From assembly GCA_019509985.1 (NCBI GenBank), contig JAEKLF010000102.1, positions 1 through 36,760 of the forward strand: a DNA stretch of 36,760 bases. The letters are read 5' to 3'. Both the position numbers and the translations under genes were made by a program. Of this stretch, positions 15,642-24,679 are shown in pieces. Under the pieces are notes generated by a model. It did no database searches. It was not told the DNA's origin and saw nothing but the letters and a program-made list of their open reading frames with translations. The first letter of the stretch is position 1; the number at the start of each line of letters is the position of its first letter. Source of the DNA: Burkholderiales bacterium (lineage in GTDB: Bacteria; Pseudomonadota; Gammaproteobacteria; Burkholderiales; Burkholderiaceae_C).

Positions 15642-17567
15642 ATGCCCCGTTTCGACAGCCCCCGCTTGCTTGCCGATATTGGCGGCACCTATGCTCGTTT
15701 TACGCTGGAAACCGGCCCCGGCGAATTCACGCAGATGGCCTCGTTGCGCTGCGCCGACCACACCGATTTCCATGCCGCCGTCAGCGCCTATCTGCACGGC
15801 CTGAACTGGCAGGAAGGCGGCCCGCAGCAGATCGCCCACGCGGCCATCGCCATCGCCAACCCGGTCGAGGGCGACCAGGTGCGCATGACCAACTACCACT
15901 GGCAGTTCTCCATCGACGAGATGCGCCAGCGTCTGGCGCTGGACACCCTCGTCGTCGTCAACGACTTCACCGCATTGGCGATGGCCCTGCCCCGGCTGGC
16001 CGAGGTCGACGTGCGCCAGGTTGGCGGTGGCCAGGCGCGCCGGCCCAGCGTCATCGGCCTGCTGGGCGCGGGCACGGGCCTGGGCGTTTCAGGGCTCATC
16101 CCGGCCGGCGAAGGCTGGATTGCACTGGGCACCGAGGGCGGCCACGTCAACTTCGGCCCGCGCGACAAGCGCGAGATGGACATCCTGCAGTTCGCCTGGA
16201 AGGCGCTGGACCACGCCTCCAGTCATGTGTCGTACGAGCGCCTGATCTCCGGCCCTGGCCTGGAGCTGATCTACCGGGCCCTTGCCGACCGCAACGGCGT
16301 GGCCGACGCTGCGCCACTGCAGGCGCCGGTCATCACCCAGCGCGCGCTGGAAGAAGGCGACGCGCTGTGCCTGGAGACGCTGGAGGTCTTCTGCGGCCTG
16401 CTCGGCACGGCCGCCGCCAACCTGGCCGTGACGCTGGGTTCGCTGGGCGGCATCTACATCGGCGGCGGCATCGTGCCGCGCCTGGGCGAGTACTTCGACC
16501 GCAGCCCCTTCCGCGCCCGTTTCGAGGACAAGGGGCGCTTTCACGACTACGTGTCGGCCATCCCGACCTTCGTCATCACCGCCGAGCACGCCACCTTCAA
16601 GGGCGCCTCGGCCATTCTCGAGAACCAGCTGCGCAACCTGCAGGCCTCGCCCGGCTCGGCCATCCTCGGCCAGATCCGCCGCGCCCGCAGCGAGCTGTCC
16701 CCCGCCGAGCTGCGCGTGGCCGACCTCGTGCTGGCCCAGCCGCGCTCGGTGCTGAACGACCCCATCGCCGAGATCGCGCGCGCCGCCGGCGTCAGCCAGC
16801 CCACCGTCATCCGTTTCTGCCGGTCCCTCGGCTGCGAGGGTCTGTCGGACTTCAAGCTGCGCCTGGCCTCGGGCCTCACGGGCACCGTGCCGGTCACCCA
16901 CACACAGGTCAACACCAATGACTCCATGCTGGAGCTGGGCGCCAAGGTGCTGGGCAACACCGCCAGCGCCATCCTGCAGGTGCGCAGCCACCTGAACCGC
17001 GACACCATCGACCGCGCCATCGACATGCTGCTGTCGGCCCACCGCATCGAGTTCTTCGCGCTGGGCCACTACGGCGTCGTCGCGCAGGATGCGCAGTTCA
17101 AGTTCCTGCGCTTCGGCATGCCCTGCGGCGCCTACACCGACCCGCGCCTACAGCTGCTCGCCGCCGACGTGCTGCGCGAAGGCGACGTGGCCGTCGTCAT
17201 CAGCAGCGGCGGCCGCCTGCCCGAGCTGCTGTCGGTGATGGAGAAGGCGCAAGAGCGCGGTGCCAAGGTCGTCGCCATCACCGCCAGTCAGAGCCCGCTG
17301 GCCAAGAAAGCCGACGCGACGCTGATCGTCGACCACATCGAGGACATCGCCACCCACTTGCCGATGGTCAGCCGCATCCTGCACTTGCTGTTCATCGACA
17401 TCCTGGCCGTCGGCGTGGCGATGCGCCGCAGCCCGGACAGCATCGCCGCGCTGACGGGCAAAAGCGACGTAGACGGCGAGGACGACGAGGCCAAGCCCAC
17501 GCGCACCGCCGCACCCGGCGTCAGCCTCGCGTCGCCGCTGGCCCGCCTCACCTCCCACAGCCGCTGA
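15642..17567 (+). CDS. glk: bifunctional glucokinase / RpiR-family transcriptional regulator
   Basis: A 641-residue fusion. Residues 1 to about 335 are a full glucokinase (LLADIGGTYARF, VVNDFTALA with the catalytic Asp, LLGAGTGLGVSG, EGGHVNFGP, IGGGIVPRLGEYF). From about 339 comes an RpiR helix-turn-helix (EIARAAGVSQPTVIRFCRSLG, recognition helix starting near V384), then a SIS phosphosugar-binding domain from about 457 (FALGHYGVVAQDAQFKF, VVISSGGRLPELL). Such fusions are known in Burkholderia. The DNA-binding half should respond to a phosphorylated sugar or Entner-Doudoroff intermediate, as RpiR and HexR proteins do. TGTAG-N5-CTACA palindromes in front of this gene, glk and the TonB receptor are natural candidate sites. 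Confidence 0.93.
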   Translation: MPRFDSPRLLADIGGTYARFTLETGPGEFTQMASLRCADHTDFHAAVSAYLHGLNWQEGGPQQIAHAAIAIANPVEGDQVRMTNYHWQFSIDEMRQRLALDTLVVVNDFTALAMALPRLAEVDVRQVGGGQARRPSVIGLLGAGTGLGVSGLIPAGEGWIALGTEGGHVNFGPRDKREMDILQFAWKALDHASSHVSYERLISGPGLELIYRALADRNGVADAAPLQAPVITQRALEEGDALCLETLEVFCGLLGTAAANLAVTLGSLGGIYIGGGIVPRLGEYFDRSPFRARFEDKGRFHDYVSAIPTFVITAEHATFKGASAILENQLRNLQASPGSAILGQIRRARSELSPAELRVADLVLAQPRSVLNDPIAEIARAAGVSQPTVIRFCRSLGCEGLSDFKLRLASGLTGTVPVTHTQVNTNDSMLELGAKVLGNTASAILQVRSHLNRDTIDRAIDMLLSAHRIEFFALGHYGVVAQDAQFKFLRFGMPCGAYTDPRLQLLAADVLREGDVAVVISSGGRLPELLSVMEKAQERGAKVVAITASQSPLAKKADATLIVDHIEDIATHLPMVSRILHLLFIDILAVGVAMRRSPDSIAALTGKSDVDGEDDEAKPTRTAAPGVSLASPLARLTSHSR

Positions 17568-17579
17568 GCCCGCAGCCCC

Positions 17580-17966
17580 ATGCTCAGCATGACCACCTAC
17601 CCGCACGCCTACATCGCCCACGCCGGCGCCCGCACCGAGGCCGAGCTGGCCGTCGTCGAGAAGACCGGTGCCCACGCACTGCTGCCCAGCGTGCTGATCG
17701 CGCTGGACGCCCATTTCGTGCACCGCGCCCGCGGCGCCGAGAAGAAGGATGGCAACCCCTGCAACGAGCTGCGCATGCTGGTGGCGTCGCTGCTGGCCGG
17801 CAGCGAGGTGCTGCTGGCCGACAAGGCCATCAAGTACGACGCCAGCAAGAGCGTGCTTGGCCTGGCCATCGGCGCGTCGATCCGGCTCGACATCGGCGGC
17901 TCGCGGCGCCTCGCCAAGGCCTTCCTCGCGGACGTGAGCGCCAAATACGGCAACCACGGCGCATGA
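17580..17966 (+). CDS. small protein of unknown function
   Basis: A 128-residue protein I do not recognise. It lacks a signal peptide or membrane segment, is Ala-rich and mixed alpha/beta in look, with motifs such as HAYIAHAGARTEAEL and LVASLLAGSEVLLADKAIKYD. It starts 12 nt after the stop of the glucokinase/RpiR fusion (alternative ATG at 17589), so the two are probably cotranscribed. Codon usage is like the neighbours, which supports a real gene. Confidence 0.65.
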   Translation: MLSMTTYPHAYIAHAGARTEAELAVVEKTGAHALLPSVLIALDAHFVHRARGAEKKDGNPCNELRMLVASLLAGSEVLLADKAIKYDASKSVLGLAIGASIRLDIGGSRRLAKAFLADVSAKYGNHGA

Positions 17967-18122
17967 CTTTCGTCAGGCAACGCTTCGCTCGCGAGCATGC
18001 GCTGACCGAGGCCGGCGATCTGCCGCTCGACTGATACGCTAGAGCCAAGATCGACCCACAACGCCGGCCCGGCCTTCGAGCCGCCGCCCATGGGGCGAAG
18101 ACCCCGCAGTCCTGGGAGGGAC

Positions 18123-19271
18123 ATGAAAGCTTTCCTCAAACGCTGGCGCACGCGCCTGATCGTGCTCGCCGTGCTCATCGCCGCCGGCGTCACCTGGCGG
18201 TCGTTCAACCGCCCGCCCCCGCCCCCGCCGCCGCCCAGCGGCGTCGTCGCCCTCGGTGACGTGATCCAGTCGGTGCAGGCCGCCGGCATCCTGCAGGCCA
18301 AGACCCGCGTCGACGTCGGCGCCCAGGTCAGCGGCCAGATCCAGACCCTGCACGTGGAGCTGGGCCAGCAGGTCAAGAAGGGCGATCTGCTCGTCAGCCT
18401 CGACCCCGAGCTGGCGCGCAGCGACGTGGCACAGGCCGAGGCCGCCGTGGCCCAGGCCGCCGCGGCGCTGGACAGCCGGCGCATCGACGCCGAGTCCGCC
18501 CGCCGCGAGCTCAAGCGCCAGCAACGCATGCTGGCAGGCCAGGCCACCGCCGCCACCGAGGCCGAGAAGGCTGAGACGGAGCTGGCCAAGATCGAGGCCG
18601 ACCTGCGCGGCCAGGCCGCCACCATCGCGCGGCTGCAGGCCGAGCTGGAGAAAAAGCGCGTCAGCCTGTCCTATGCCCGCATCACCGCGCCCATGGACGG
18701 CACCGTCGTCAACCTGCCGGTGCAAGTCGGCCAGACCGTCATCTCGGTGCAGATCACGCCGGTCATCCTGACGTTGGCCGACCTGGACACCATCACCGTG
18801 CGCACCAAGGTGCCCGAGGCCGACATCCAGGCCATCAAGGTCGGCCAGACGGCGCGCTTTTCCACGCTGGCCGTGGAGGGCAAGCGCTACGAGGGCAAGG
18901 TGCGCGTCATCCAGCCGGTGCCCGAGCGCGCCGGCAACGCGGTCTTCTACAACGTGCTCTTCGAGGTGGACAACCGCGACCGCGCGCTGTTCAGCGACAT
19001 GACGGTGCAGGTGGACATCGAGACGGGTTCGGCCAGGCAGGTGCTGACGATGCCCATTGTGGCGTTGGGCGAGCGCGGCAAGGATGGACGCTTCACGGTG
19101 CAGGTGCTGGATGCCGCGAACAAGCAGGTGCCGCGGCAGGTGAAGGTGGGCTTGCAGGATGGGGCGAAGGTGCAGGTGCTGGATGGTTTGAAGGCTGGCG
19201 AGAAAGTGCTGCTGGCGCCGCCGAGTGCGGCGGATGCGGCGGCGTCGGGCGCGAGCGCGGCCAGCAGCTGA
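18123..19271 (+). CDS. macA: efflux periplasmic adaptor, MacA-like membrane-fusion protein
   Basis: A 382-residue adaptor linking an inner-membrane ABC transporter to an outer-membrane channel. After a single N-terminal membrane anchor (RLIVLAVLIAAGVTW) comes a run of eight prolines, a lipoyl half (VDVGAQVSGQIQTL, QVKKGDLLVSLDPEL), a long alpha hairpin (about 100-190), the second lipoyl half (ITAPMDGTVVNLPVQVGQ) and beta-barrel/membrane-proximal domains. An upstream ATG at 18090 is possible, but GGGAGGG directly before the ATG at 18123 decides the start. It heads a macA-macB-outer membrane factor series, although 645 bp of repeats separate it from macB. Confidence 0.9.
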   Translation: MKAFLKRWRTRLIVLAVLIAAGVTWRSFNRPPPPPPPPSGVVALGDVIQSVQAAGILQAKTRVDVGAQVSGQIQTLHVELGQQVKKGDLLVSLDPELARSDVAQAEAAVAQAAAALDSRRIDAESARRELKRQQRMLAGQATAATEAEKAETELAKIEADLRGQAATIARLQAELEKKRVSLSYARITAPMDGTVVNLPVQVGQTVISVQITPVILTLADLDTITVRTKVPEADIQAIKVGQTARFSTLAVEGKRYEGKVRVIQPVPERAGNAVFYNVLFEVDNRDRALFSDMTVQVDIETGSARQVLTMPIVALGERGKDGRFTVQVLDAANKQVPRQVKVGLQDGAKVQVLDGLKAGEKVLLAPPSAADAAASGASAASS

Positions 19272-19313
19272 CATGCGATTCATTGCTTTGGCTGGCGGTT
19301 GCTTAACGCCGAG

Positions 19314-19563
19314 GCCCAGCCGGGAGTTCGCCCCGGCGGGCGACCTACTTTCTTGTGCGGACAAGAAAGTAGGCAAAGAAACCGGCCCTGTTCCGTCGCC
19401 CCTTCGCTGCGCTACGGGGTCCCCTGCGATGCTCGGAGCCCGAGGCCCGCGCAGAACTCCCTTCGCTACGCTGCGGTCAGACAGCTGCGCGGAGTCAGTT
19501 GACGAAGCGCGCTGCGCGCGCGCCTCGGGCTCCTGCGCTTCTCGACTCCTCCAAAGGGGAGCC
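19314..19563 (-). repeat. mosaic intergenic repeat, copy a (inverted)
   Basis: About 250 bp, the reverse complement of which closely matches copy c at 35314-35559. It includes a 13-bp-stem hairpin at 19344-19373 (CCTACTTTCTTGT / ACAAGAAAGTAGG) and a second potential pairing between CCGCGCA and TGCGCGG blocks flanking a TAGCG core. Several blocks are alternately conserved and variable. Confidence 0.8.
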
Positions 19564-19632
19564 CCGGAACAGCCAACAGCCCGAAACCAACAGCCAAGCC
19601 CACAAGCCGGCTGGCGCCGGCTGTTCATCCAC

Positions 19633-19882
19633 CCCCCCTTTGAGCCCGCCGAGGAGCGCAGGACCTTGAGGCCGCGAGCGCAGCTCGCTTCAAGAACTGA
19701 CTCCGCGCAACTGTTTGACCGCAGCGTAGCGGAGGGAGTTTTGCGCGGGGCCTCAAGGTCCGAGCACCGCAGGGCAGCCCGCTGCGAAGCAAAGGGCCGG
19801 GCGGTTCGGGGGCGACTTTTTGCCTTCTTTTTGGTCGCTCAAAAAGAAGATCGCCCGCCGGGGCGACATCCCGGCATGGGCT
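19633..19882 (+). repeat. mosaic intergenic repeat, copy b
   Basis: About 250 bp in the orientation of copy c. It shares the block around CTGACTCCGCGCAACTG, the TTTGACC-N-AGCGTAGCGG block and GGGAGTTTTGCGCGG. The hairpin corresponding to CCTACTTTCTTG is diverged here (CCTTCTTTTTGG). It faces copy a, so the pair could form a very long imperfect stem in the macA-macB transcript. Confidence 0.78.
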
Positions 19883-19916
19883 TAGCCTCAAACACCAACC
19901 TGTCGGAGGCCTCCCA

Positions 19917-21914
19917 ATGCCTCTGATCGAACTCAAGAACGTCGCCCGCCACTACCAGCTCGGCGAGATCGACGTCCCCGCGCTGGACGGCGTCAGCCTC
20001 TCCATCGAGGCTGGCGAGTTCGTCGCCATCATGGGCCAGTCGGGCTCGGGCAAGAGCACGCTGATGAATGTGCTGGGTTGTCTAGACAACCCCACCCACG
20101 GCCAGTTCCTCATCAGCGGCCGCGACGCCGGCAAGCTCGGCCCCGACGAACTTGCCGCATTGCGCCGCGAGCGCTTCGGCTTCATCTTCCAGCGCTACCA
20201 CCTGCTACCCCACCTGGACGCCCGCGCCAACGCCGCGCTGCCCGCCGTCTACGCCGGTGTCGGCAACGGCCCGCGCAGCGAACGGGCGCGCGCGCTGCTG
20301 GAACGCCTGGGTCTCGGCGACCGCCTGCACCACCGGCCCAACGAGTTGTCGGGCGGCCAACAGCAGCGCGTGTCCATCGCGCGGGCGCTGATGAATGGCG
20401 GCCAGGTCATCCTGGCCGACGAGCCCACCGGCGCGCTGGACTCGGCCTCCGGCGCCGAGATGCTGCGCCTGCTGCGCGAGCTCAACGAGCGCGGCCACAC
20501 CATCATCCTCGTCACGCACGATGCCGCCGTGGCCGCTCATGCGCGACGCGTCATCGAGCTGAAGGACGGCAAGGTCGTCGCCGACAACGGCACGCCCGCT
20601 GGCCATGTGCCACCCACCGAGCTGCCCAGCGACGCACCGCCGGTCAAACAGGGCGGCCGGCTGCGGCGCATCCAGGTGCAGTGGCGCGAGGCCGTCACCA
20701 CGGCGCTGCTGGCGCTCAAGGGCAACCGGCTGCGCACGGCGCTGTCGATGCTGGGCATCAGCATCGGCATCGCGTCGGTGGTCAGCATCGTCGCGCTGAC
20801 AACGGCGGCACGGTCCTCCATCGAAAGCGACGTGGCCAGCATGATGTCCGGTCGCCTGCCCGTCTGGGCCGGCAACACGTCGCTGCCGCCCGGCGTGCAG
20901 CCCAAGCCATTCCGGCCCAACGAGATCGACTCGCTGCGGGCGCTGGACGGTGTGCGCGGCATCACGCTGAACCGCCAGATGCAGCTGGCCGCGCGCCACC
21001 AGTCACGCGACGCGACGGTGCAGGCCGTTGCGGGCGACGCCAACACGCTGAAGGCCCGCAAGCTAAAAATCGTGCAGGGCCGCTACTTCAACGCGATGGA
21101 TTTCGACGCCCGCAGCCAGGTGGTGGTGCTGGACGAAAAGGCGCGTGACGCGCTGTTCAGGAAGGACCAGCCGGCGCTGGGCCAGGTGGTATTGCTCCAG
21201 CTGGGCGGCGTGGCGACCGGCGCGGGCGCCGCGTTGCCATCAGCCGCCCTGCCCTTCACCGTCGTGGGTATCGCCGCAACCGATGGCAGCGCCATCAGCT
21301 TCAACGGCGGCACGAGCCAGATCTATCTGCCGGACAGCACCTACGCCCGCAAGCTGGACGCGCTCGCCGACATCTGGGCCTTCGATGTGCACATGGATAC
21401 CCGCCTGCCGCCGCAGCAGGTGCGCGAGCATGTCATCCATCGCCTCAAGGCCCTGCATGGCCGCGAGGACTTCAGCACGTTCAACGGCGAAGAGGAGTTC
21501 CGCAAGTTCCAGGGCATCACCAGCGCGCTGGCGGCGGTGTTCGCCGGTGTGGCGGCCATCTCGCTGCTGGTGGGCGGCGTGGGGGTCATGAACATCATGC
21601 TGGTGTCGGTGTCGGAGCGCACCCGCGAGATTGGCATCCGCATGGCCGTGGGCGCACGGCAAGGTGACGTGAGGCTGCAGTTCCTCATCGAGGCCGTCGT
21701 GCTGTGCTGCCTGGGCGGCCTCGTCGGCGTGCTGCTGAGCTGGCTGGCCGCGCAGGCGCTCAACGCGGCACAGGAGCACCTGAAGGTCATCGTCAGCTGG
21801 GCGGCGCTGGGCGTGGCCTTCGCGGTGTCCAGTGGCGTGGGCCTCGTGTTTGGCACGCTGCCGGCGCGGCGCGCCGCGGCGCTGAGCCCGGTGGATGCCT
21901 TGGCTCGAGAGTGA
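19917..21914 (+). CDS. macB: MacB-like ABC transporter, ATPase-permease fusion
   Basis: A 665-residue inner-membrane transporter. The N-terminal ATPase has Walker A GQSGSGKST, signature LSGGQQQRVSIARAL, Walker B VILADEPTGALD and an H-loop (LVTHD). A first membrane helix follows (ALSMLGISIGIASVVSIVAL), then a large periplasmic domain, then three C-terminal helices of the FtsX/MacB type (AISLLVGGVGVMNIMLVSV, TREIGIRMAVGA). It works with the MacA adaptor and a TolC-type channel to export macrolides, peptides or lipids; the actual substrate is unknown. GGAGG stands 7 nt before the ATG. Confidence 0.95.
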   Translation: MPLIELKNVARHYQLGEIDVPALDGVSLSIEAGEFVAIMGQSGSGKSTLMNVLGCLDNPTHGQFLISGRDAGKLGPDELAALRRERFGFIFQRYHLLPHLDARANAALPAVYAGVGNGPRSERARALLERLGLGDRLHHRPNELSGGQQQRVSIARALMNGGQVILADEPTGALDSASGAEMLRLLRELNERGHTIILVTHDAAVAAHARRVIELKDGKVVADNGTPAGHVPPTELPSDAPPVKQGGRLRRIQVQWREAVTTALLALKGNRLRTALSMLGISIGIASVVSIVALTTAARSSIESDVASMMSGRLPVWAGNTSLPPGVQPKPFRPNEIDSLRALDGVRGITLNRQMQLAARHQSRDATVQAVAGDANTLKARKLKIVQGRYFNAMDFDARSQVVVLDEKARDALFRKDQPALGQVVLLQLGGVATGAGAALPSAALPFTVVGIAATDGSAISFNGGTSQIYLPDSTYARKLDALADIWAFDVHMDTRLPPQQVREHVIHRLKALHGREDFSTFNGEEEFRKFQGITSALAAVFAGVAAISLLVGGVGVMNIMLVSVSERTREIGIRMAVGARQGDVRLQFLIEAVVLCCLGGLVGVLLSWLAAQALNAAQEHLKVIVSWAALGVAFAVSSGVGLVFGTLPARRAAALSPVDALARE

Positions 21915-21959
21915 TATGCCCCTCGTCCAAGGATTACCTTGGCCGGTCCCTCAGGGGGA

Positions 21960-21996
21960 CGGCGATGCTTGCCGGATTGACCGGCAAGCATCGCCG
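21960..21996. repeat. 16-bp perfect inverted repeat between macB and the outer-membrane factor gene
   Basis: CGGCGATGCTTGCCGG (21960-21975) pairs with 21981-21996 around the loop ATTGA. There is no T tract, so it is not a standard terminator. A small CCAAGG/CCTTGG hairpin precedes it (21927-21942). It could stabilise mRNA ends or tune the ratio of the two proteins. Confidence 0.7.
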
Positions 21997-22080
21997 GCGC
22001 AGGCCGGCTTGGGAGCGGCCCGGCGCCCGGCCCGCCGGGTTCAAGACGCTTGGCGGCGCGAAGGTGAATGGACAACTGAC

Positions 22081-23463
22081 ATGAAAACAAGACTGACCTT
22101 GATCGCCCTGGCCGCCCTGCTCGCCGGTTGCGCCCTGGGACCCACCGCGCAGGCGCCCGAAGTCGCCGCACCCACCGCGTGGGCCTTGAATGGCGGCGAC
22201 ACCGAGCCCGACTGGGCCGGCCTGCTCGACCCCACGCTCGCTGCGCTGCAGGCCCGCGCGCTGGAGGCCAACCGGGACGTGAAGCTGGCCGCGCAGCGCT
22301 GGCAGCAGGCCCAGTTGCTGGCCGAGCAGAGTGCGTTGCGCTGGCTGCCCAGCGCCGGCGTGTCGGCCAACGCCAGCCGGCCGCTGCAGACGCAGAGCTC
22401 CACGCGCAATGTCGACGTCGGCGGCGTCACCGTGCCGGTGACCACGTCCACCGGCTGGAGCCGCAGTTATGGCGCCTCGCTGAGCGCCGGCTACGAGCTC
22501 GACCTGTGGAACCGCCTGGGCCAGGCCGAGGCCGCCCAGCGTGCCCAGGCCGAGGCCGCGCGCACCGACATTGCTGCCGCACGCTTGGTCCTGCGCAGCC
22601 AGGTGGCCGAGGCCTACTGGACGCTGGCCGCCATCCGCGCCCAGCAGCCATTGGCCCAGACCCAGCTCGCCCTCACCCGCGAGACGCTGGCGCTGACGAA
22701 CAACCGCGTGCGCGAAGGCAAGCTGCTGCCCATCGAGGCCGACAAGATCGCCGTCAACGTGCAGGCCGCCGAGTCGCGCCTGGCCGACCTCGCGGCCGAC
22801 GCGCAGCTGCAGCGCCACCTGCTGGCCCTGCTGCTCGACGAACCCCTGCCCGGCCCCGCGCCGCAGGCCGAAATGCCCGCCGGCGAGCCGCCGCGCTGGC
22901 GCCTGGCCGAACCCGCCGACGTGCTGGCCCGCCGGCCCGACGTGCAGCGCGCCCGCCTCGGCGTGGACGCCGCGCTCGCGCGGCTGCGCGCCAGCGAGGC
23001 CGACCGCTACCCGCGCCTGTCCTTCTCCGCCAGCGTCAGCACCGGCGGCACGCGCACCAGCGACTGGCTGGCCCAGCCGCTCGGGTCATTCGCGTCCAAC
23101 CTCGTCGTGCCATTGATCGACTGGCGGCGCCTGGACCTGCAGCGCGACGGCGCCCGCAGCGAGCTCGACAGCGCCGCGCTGACGTTGCGCGACACGCTGC
23201 AAAAGGCGCTCGCCGACATCGAGACCCAGCGCATCGAAGCCGAGCGCGCCGCGCAGCAGTTCGACGCCAACACCGGCCGGCTGAAGGAAGCCACCGAGAC
23301 CGAGCGCCTGGCAGCGCTGCGCTACGACGTCGGCGCCATCGCCCGTGCCGACTGGCTTCAGGCCCGCAGCGCCCAGCTCGACGCCGAGCAGAACCGCATC
23401 CGGCTGCGGCTGACACAGTGGCTGCGGCAGGCGGCGCTGTTCAAGGCGTTAGGCGGCGCCTGA
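22081..23463 (+). CDS. outer-membrane efflux lipoprotein, NodT/OprM type
   Basis: A 460-residue TolC-fold outer-membrane channel. The signal peptide ends in a lipobox (ALLAGC, Cys at residue 19 or close), and two repeats of the outer-membrane efflux family follow, with typical YELDLWNRLG and ARRPDVQRARLGVDAAL signatures. It probably completes the MacA-MacB pump. It follows macB by 166 nt and precedes the phosphatase-like gene by 7 nt. A longer in-frame extension exists upstream, but only the ATG at 22081 gives a proper lipoprotein signal. Confidence 0.93.
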   Translation: MKTRLTLIALAALLAGCALGPTAQAPEVAAPTAWALNGGDTEPDWAGLLDPTLAALQARALEANRDVKLAAQRWQQAQLLAEQSALRWLPSAGVSANASRPLQTQSSTRNVDVGGVTVPVTTSTGWSRSYGASLSAGYELDLWNRLGQAEAAQRAQAEAARTDIAAARLVLRSQVAEAYWTLAAIRAQQPLAQTQLALTRETLALTNNRVREGKLLPIEADKIAVNVQAAESRLADLAADAQLQRHLLALLLDEPLPGPAPQAEMPAGEPPRWRLAEPADVLARRPDVQRARLGVDAALARLRASEADRYPRLSFSASVSTGGTRTSDWLAQPLGSFASNLVVPLIDWRRLDLQRDGARSELDSAALTLRDTLQKALADIETQRIEAERAAQQFDANTGRLKEATETERLAALRYDVGAIARADWLQARSAQLDAEQNRIRLRLTQWLRQAALFKALGGA

Positions 23464-23470
23464 CGAGGCC

Positions 23471-23809
23471 ATGGCCGAGACGTTGAACGTGCTCTTCATC
23501 TGCAGCCGCAACCAGTGGCGCAGCCCGACCGCTGAGCAAGTCTTCCGCCGCCATCCCGCGCTGGCCGTGCGTTCGGCCGGCACCAGCGCCAGCGCGCGCC
23601 GCCACGTGAGCGCCGTCGACCTGACCTGGGCCGACGTCATCCTCGTCATGGAGAGCAGGCACAAGGCCCGGCTGCTGGCCGAGCATGCCCGTGCACTCAT
23701 CGGCAAGCCATTGCACGTGCTCGACATCCCTGACGACTATCGCTTCATGGACCCCGAACTCGTTGAACTCCTGCAGACAGCTGTGCCGCCGCTGCTTGGG
23801 CTAGGCTGA
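23471..23809 (+). CDS. low-molecular-weight protein tyrosine phosphatase-like protein
   Basis: A 112-residue protein with the phosphatase P-loop C-x5-R-S in FICSRNQWRSPTAE near the N-terminus, and DIPDDYRFMDPEL, which supplies Asp residues near the C-terminus. This matches COG4551, a short group related to low-molecular-weight tyrosine phosphatases and ArsC. The substrate is unknown. The gene begins 7 nt after the efflux lipoprotein stop and ends 4 nt before the glutaminyl cyclase, so it may be transcribed with both. Confidence 0.85.
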   Translation: MAETLNVLFICSRNQWRSPTAEQVFRRHPALAVRSAGTSASARRHVSAVDLTWADVILVMESRHKARLLAEHARALIGKPLHVLDIPDDYRFMDPELVELLQTAVPPLLGLG

Positions 23810-23813
23810 CGGC

Positions 23814-24623
23814 ATGCACCACCCGATTTCCAATTCCCTTTCGCGTGCCGGCAGGCTCGGCCGCCGCGCCGCACTGGCTACGCTGGCCGCCGCGCTGGCC
23901 GCCCCCTCCGCCTGGGCCGCGCCCGCCACGCCCGTGCAAGGCTACAAGGTCGTTCACAGCTACCCGCACGATCCCGACGCCTTCACGCAAGGCCTGTTCT
24001 TCCACGACGGCTTTTTGTACGAAGGTACCGGCCTGCGCGGCCGCTCCACCATCCGCAAGGTCGAGATCGAGACCGGCCGCGTCGTGCAGGCCGTGGAGCT
24101 TCCGGCCGAGGTGTTCGGCGAGGGCATCACGATGTGGGGCGACCGCATCATCGGCCTCACCTGGCAGGAGCAGACCGCCTTCGTGCTGGACCTGAAGACC
24201 TTCAAGCTCTGGCGCAAGTTCAACTACCCGGGCGAGGGCTGGGGACTGACGCACAACGGCAAGGAATTAATCCTGAGCGATGGCACGCCCGAGCTGCGCT
24301 TCCTGGACCCGCTGACCTTCAAGGAACTGCGCCGCGTGCGCGTGACGGCCGACGGCAAACCGGTGACCGAGCTCAACGAGCTGGAGTGGGTGGAGGGCCA
24401 GGTCTACGCCAACATCTGGCAGACCGACCGCATCGCCCGCATCGACCCCAAAACCGGCCGCGTGGTCGGCTGGATCGACTTGAGCGGTTTGCTGCCCGCC
24501 AACCAGCGCACGGGCCAGGACGACGTGCTCAACGGCATTGCCTACGACCCGGCGAAGAAGCGCCTGTTCGTGACGGGCAAGCTGTGGCCGAAGCTGTTCG
24601 AGATCCAGCTGACCAAGAAATAG
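23814..24623 (+). CDS. periplasmic glutaminyl-peptide cyclotransferase
   Basis: A 269-residue exported enzyme that converts N-terminal glutamine to pyroglutamate. The signal peptide (RRAALATLAAALAAPSAWAAPA) is clear. The body matches the bacterial/plant beta-propeller glutaminyl cyclase family: PHDPDAFTQGL, YEGTG, EGWGLTHNG, LSDGT, LNELEWVEG, YANIW, VLNGIAYDP and VTGKLWPKLFE. Length and motif order agree with the Xanthomonas campestris enzyme. Context gives no specific substrate. Confidence 0.92.
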   Translation: MHHPISNSLSRAGRLGRRAALATLAAALAAPSAWAAPATPVQGYKVVHSYPHDPDAFTQGLFFHDGFLYEGTGLRGRSTIRKVEIETGRVVQAVELPAEVFGEGITMWGDRIIGLTWQEQTAFVLDLKTFKLWRKFNYPGEGWGLTHNGKELILSDGTPELRFLDPLTFKELRRVRVTADGKPVTELNELEWVEGQVYANIWQTDRIARIDPKTGRVVGWIDLSGLLPANQRTGQDDVLNGIAYDPAKKRLFVTGKLWPKLFEIQLTKK

Positions 24624-24679
24624 TCGAGCGCCACGAAGCTCACCACCTCCAATCCGTGGTCGATAGACCCGCGCCTCAT

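Larger units (their letters stand above)
19272..19916. other. 645-bp non-coding gap filled by two inverted mosaic repeats
   Basis: No credible gene. It holds two ~250-bp related repeats in opposite orientation (19314-19563 and 19633-19882). Small frames here translate only the repeat. The macB Shine-Dalgarno (GGAGG near 19905) lies at its right end. Confidence 0.75.

Noticed and set aside
19314..19882. CRISPR array or tandem repeat
   Set aside because: Copies are ~250 bp, inverted and imperfect, with no short regularly spaced repeats.
19225..19926. Plus-strand frame of 233 codons between macA and macB
   Set aside because: It translates two inverted non-coding repeats; similar peptides arise wherever the repeat occurs.
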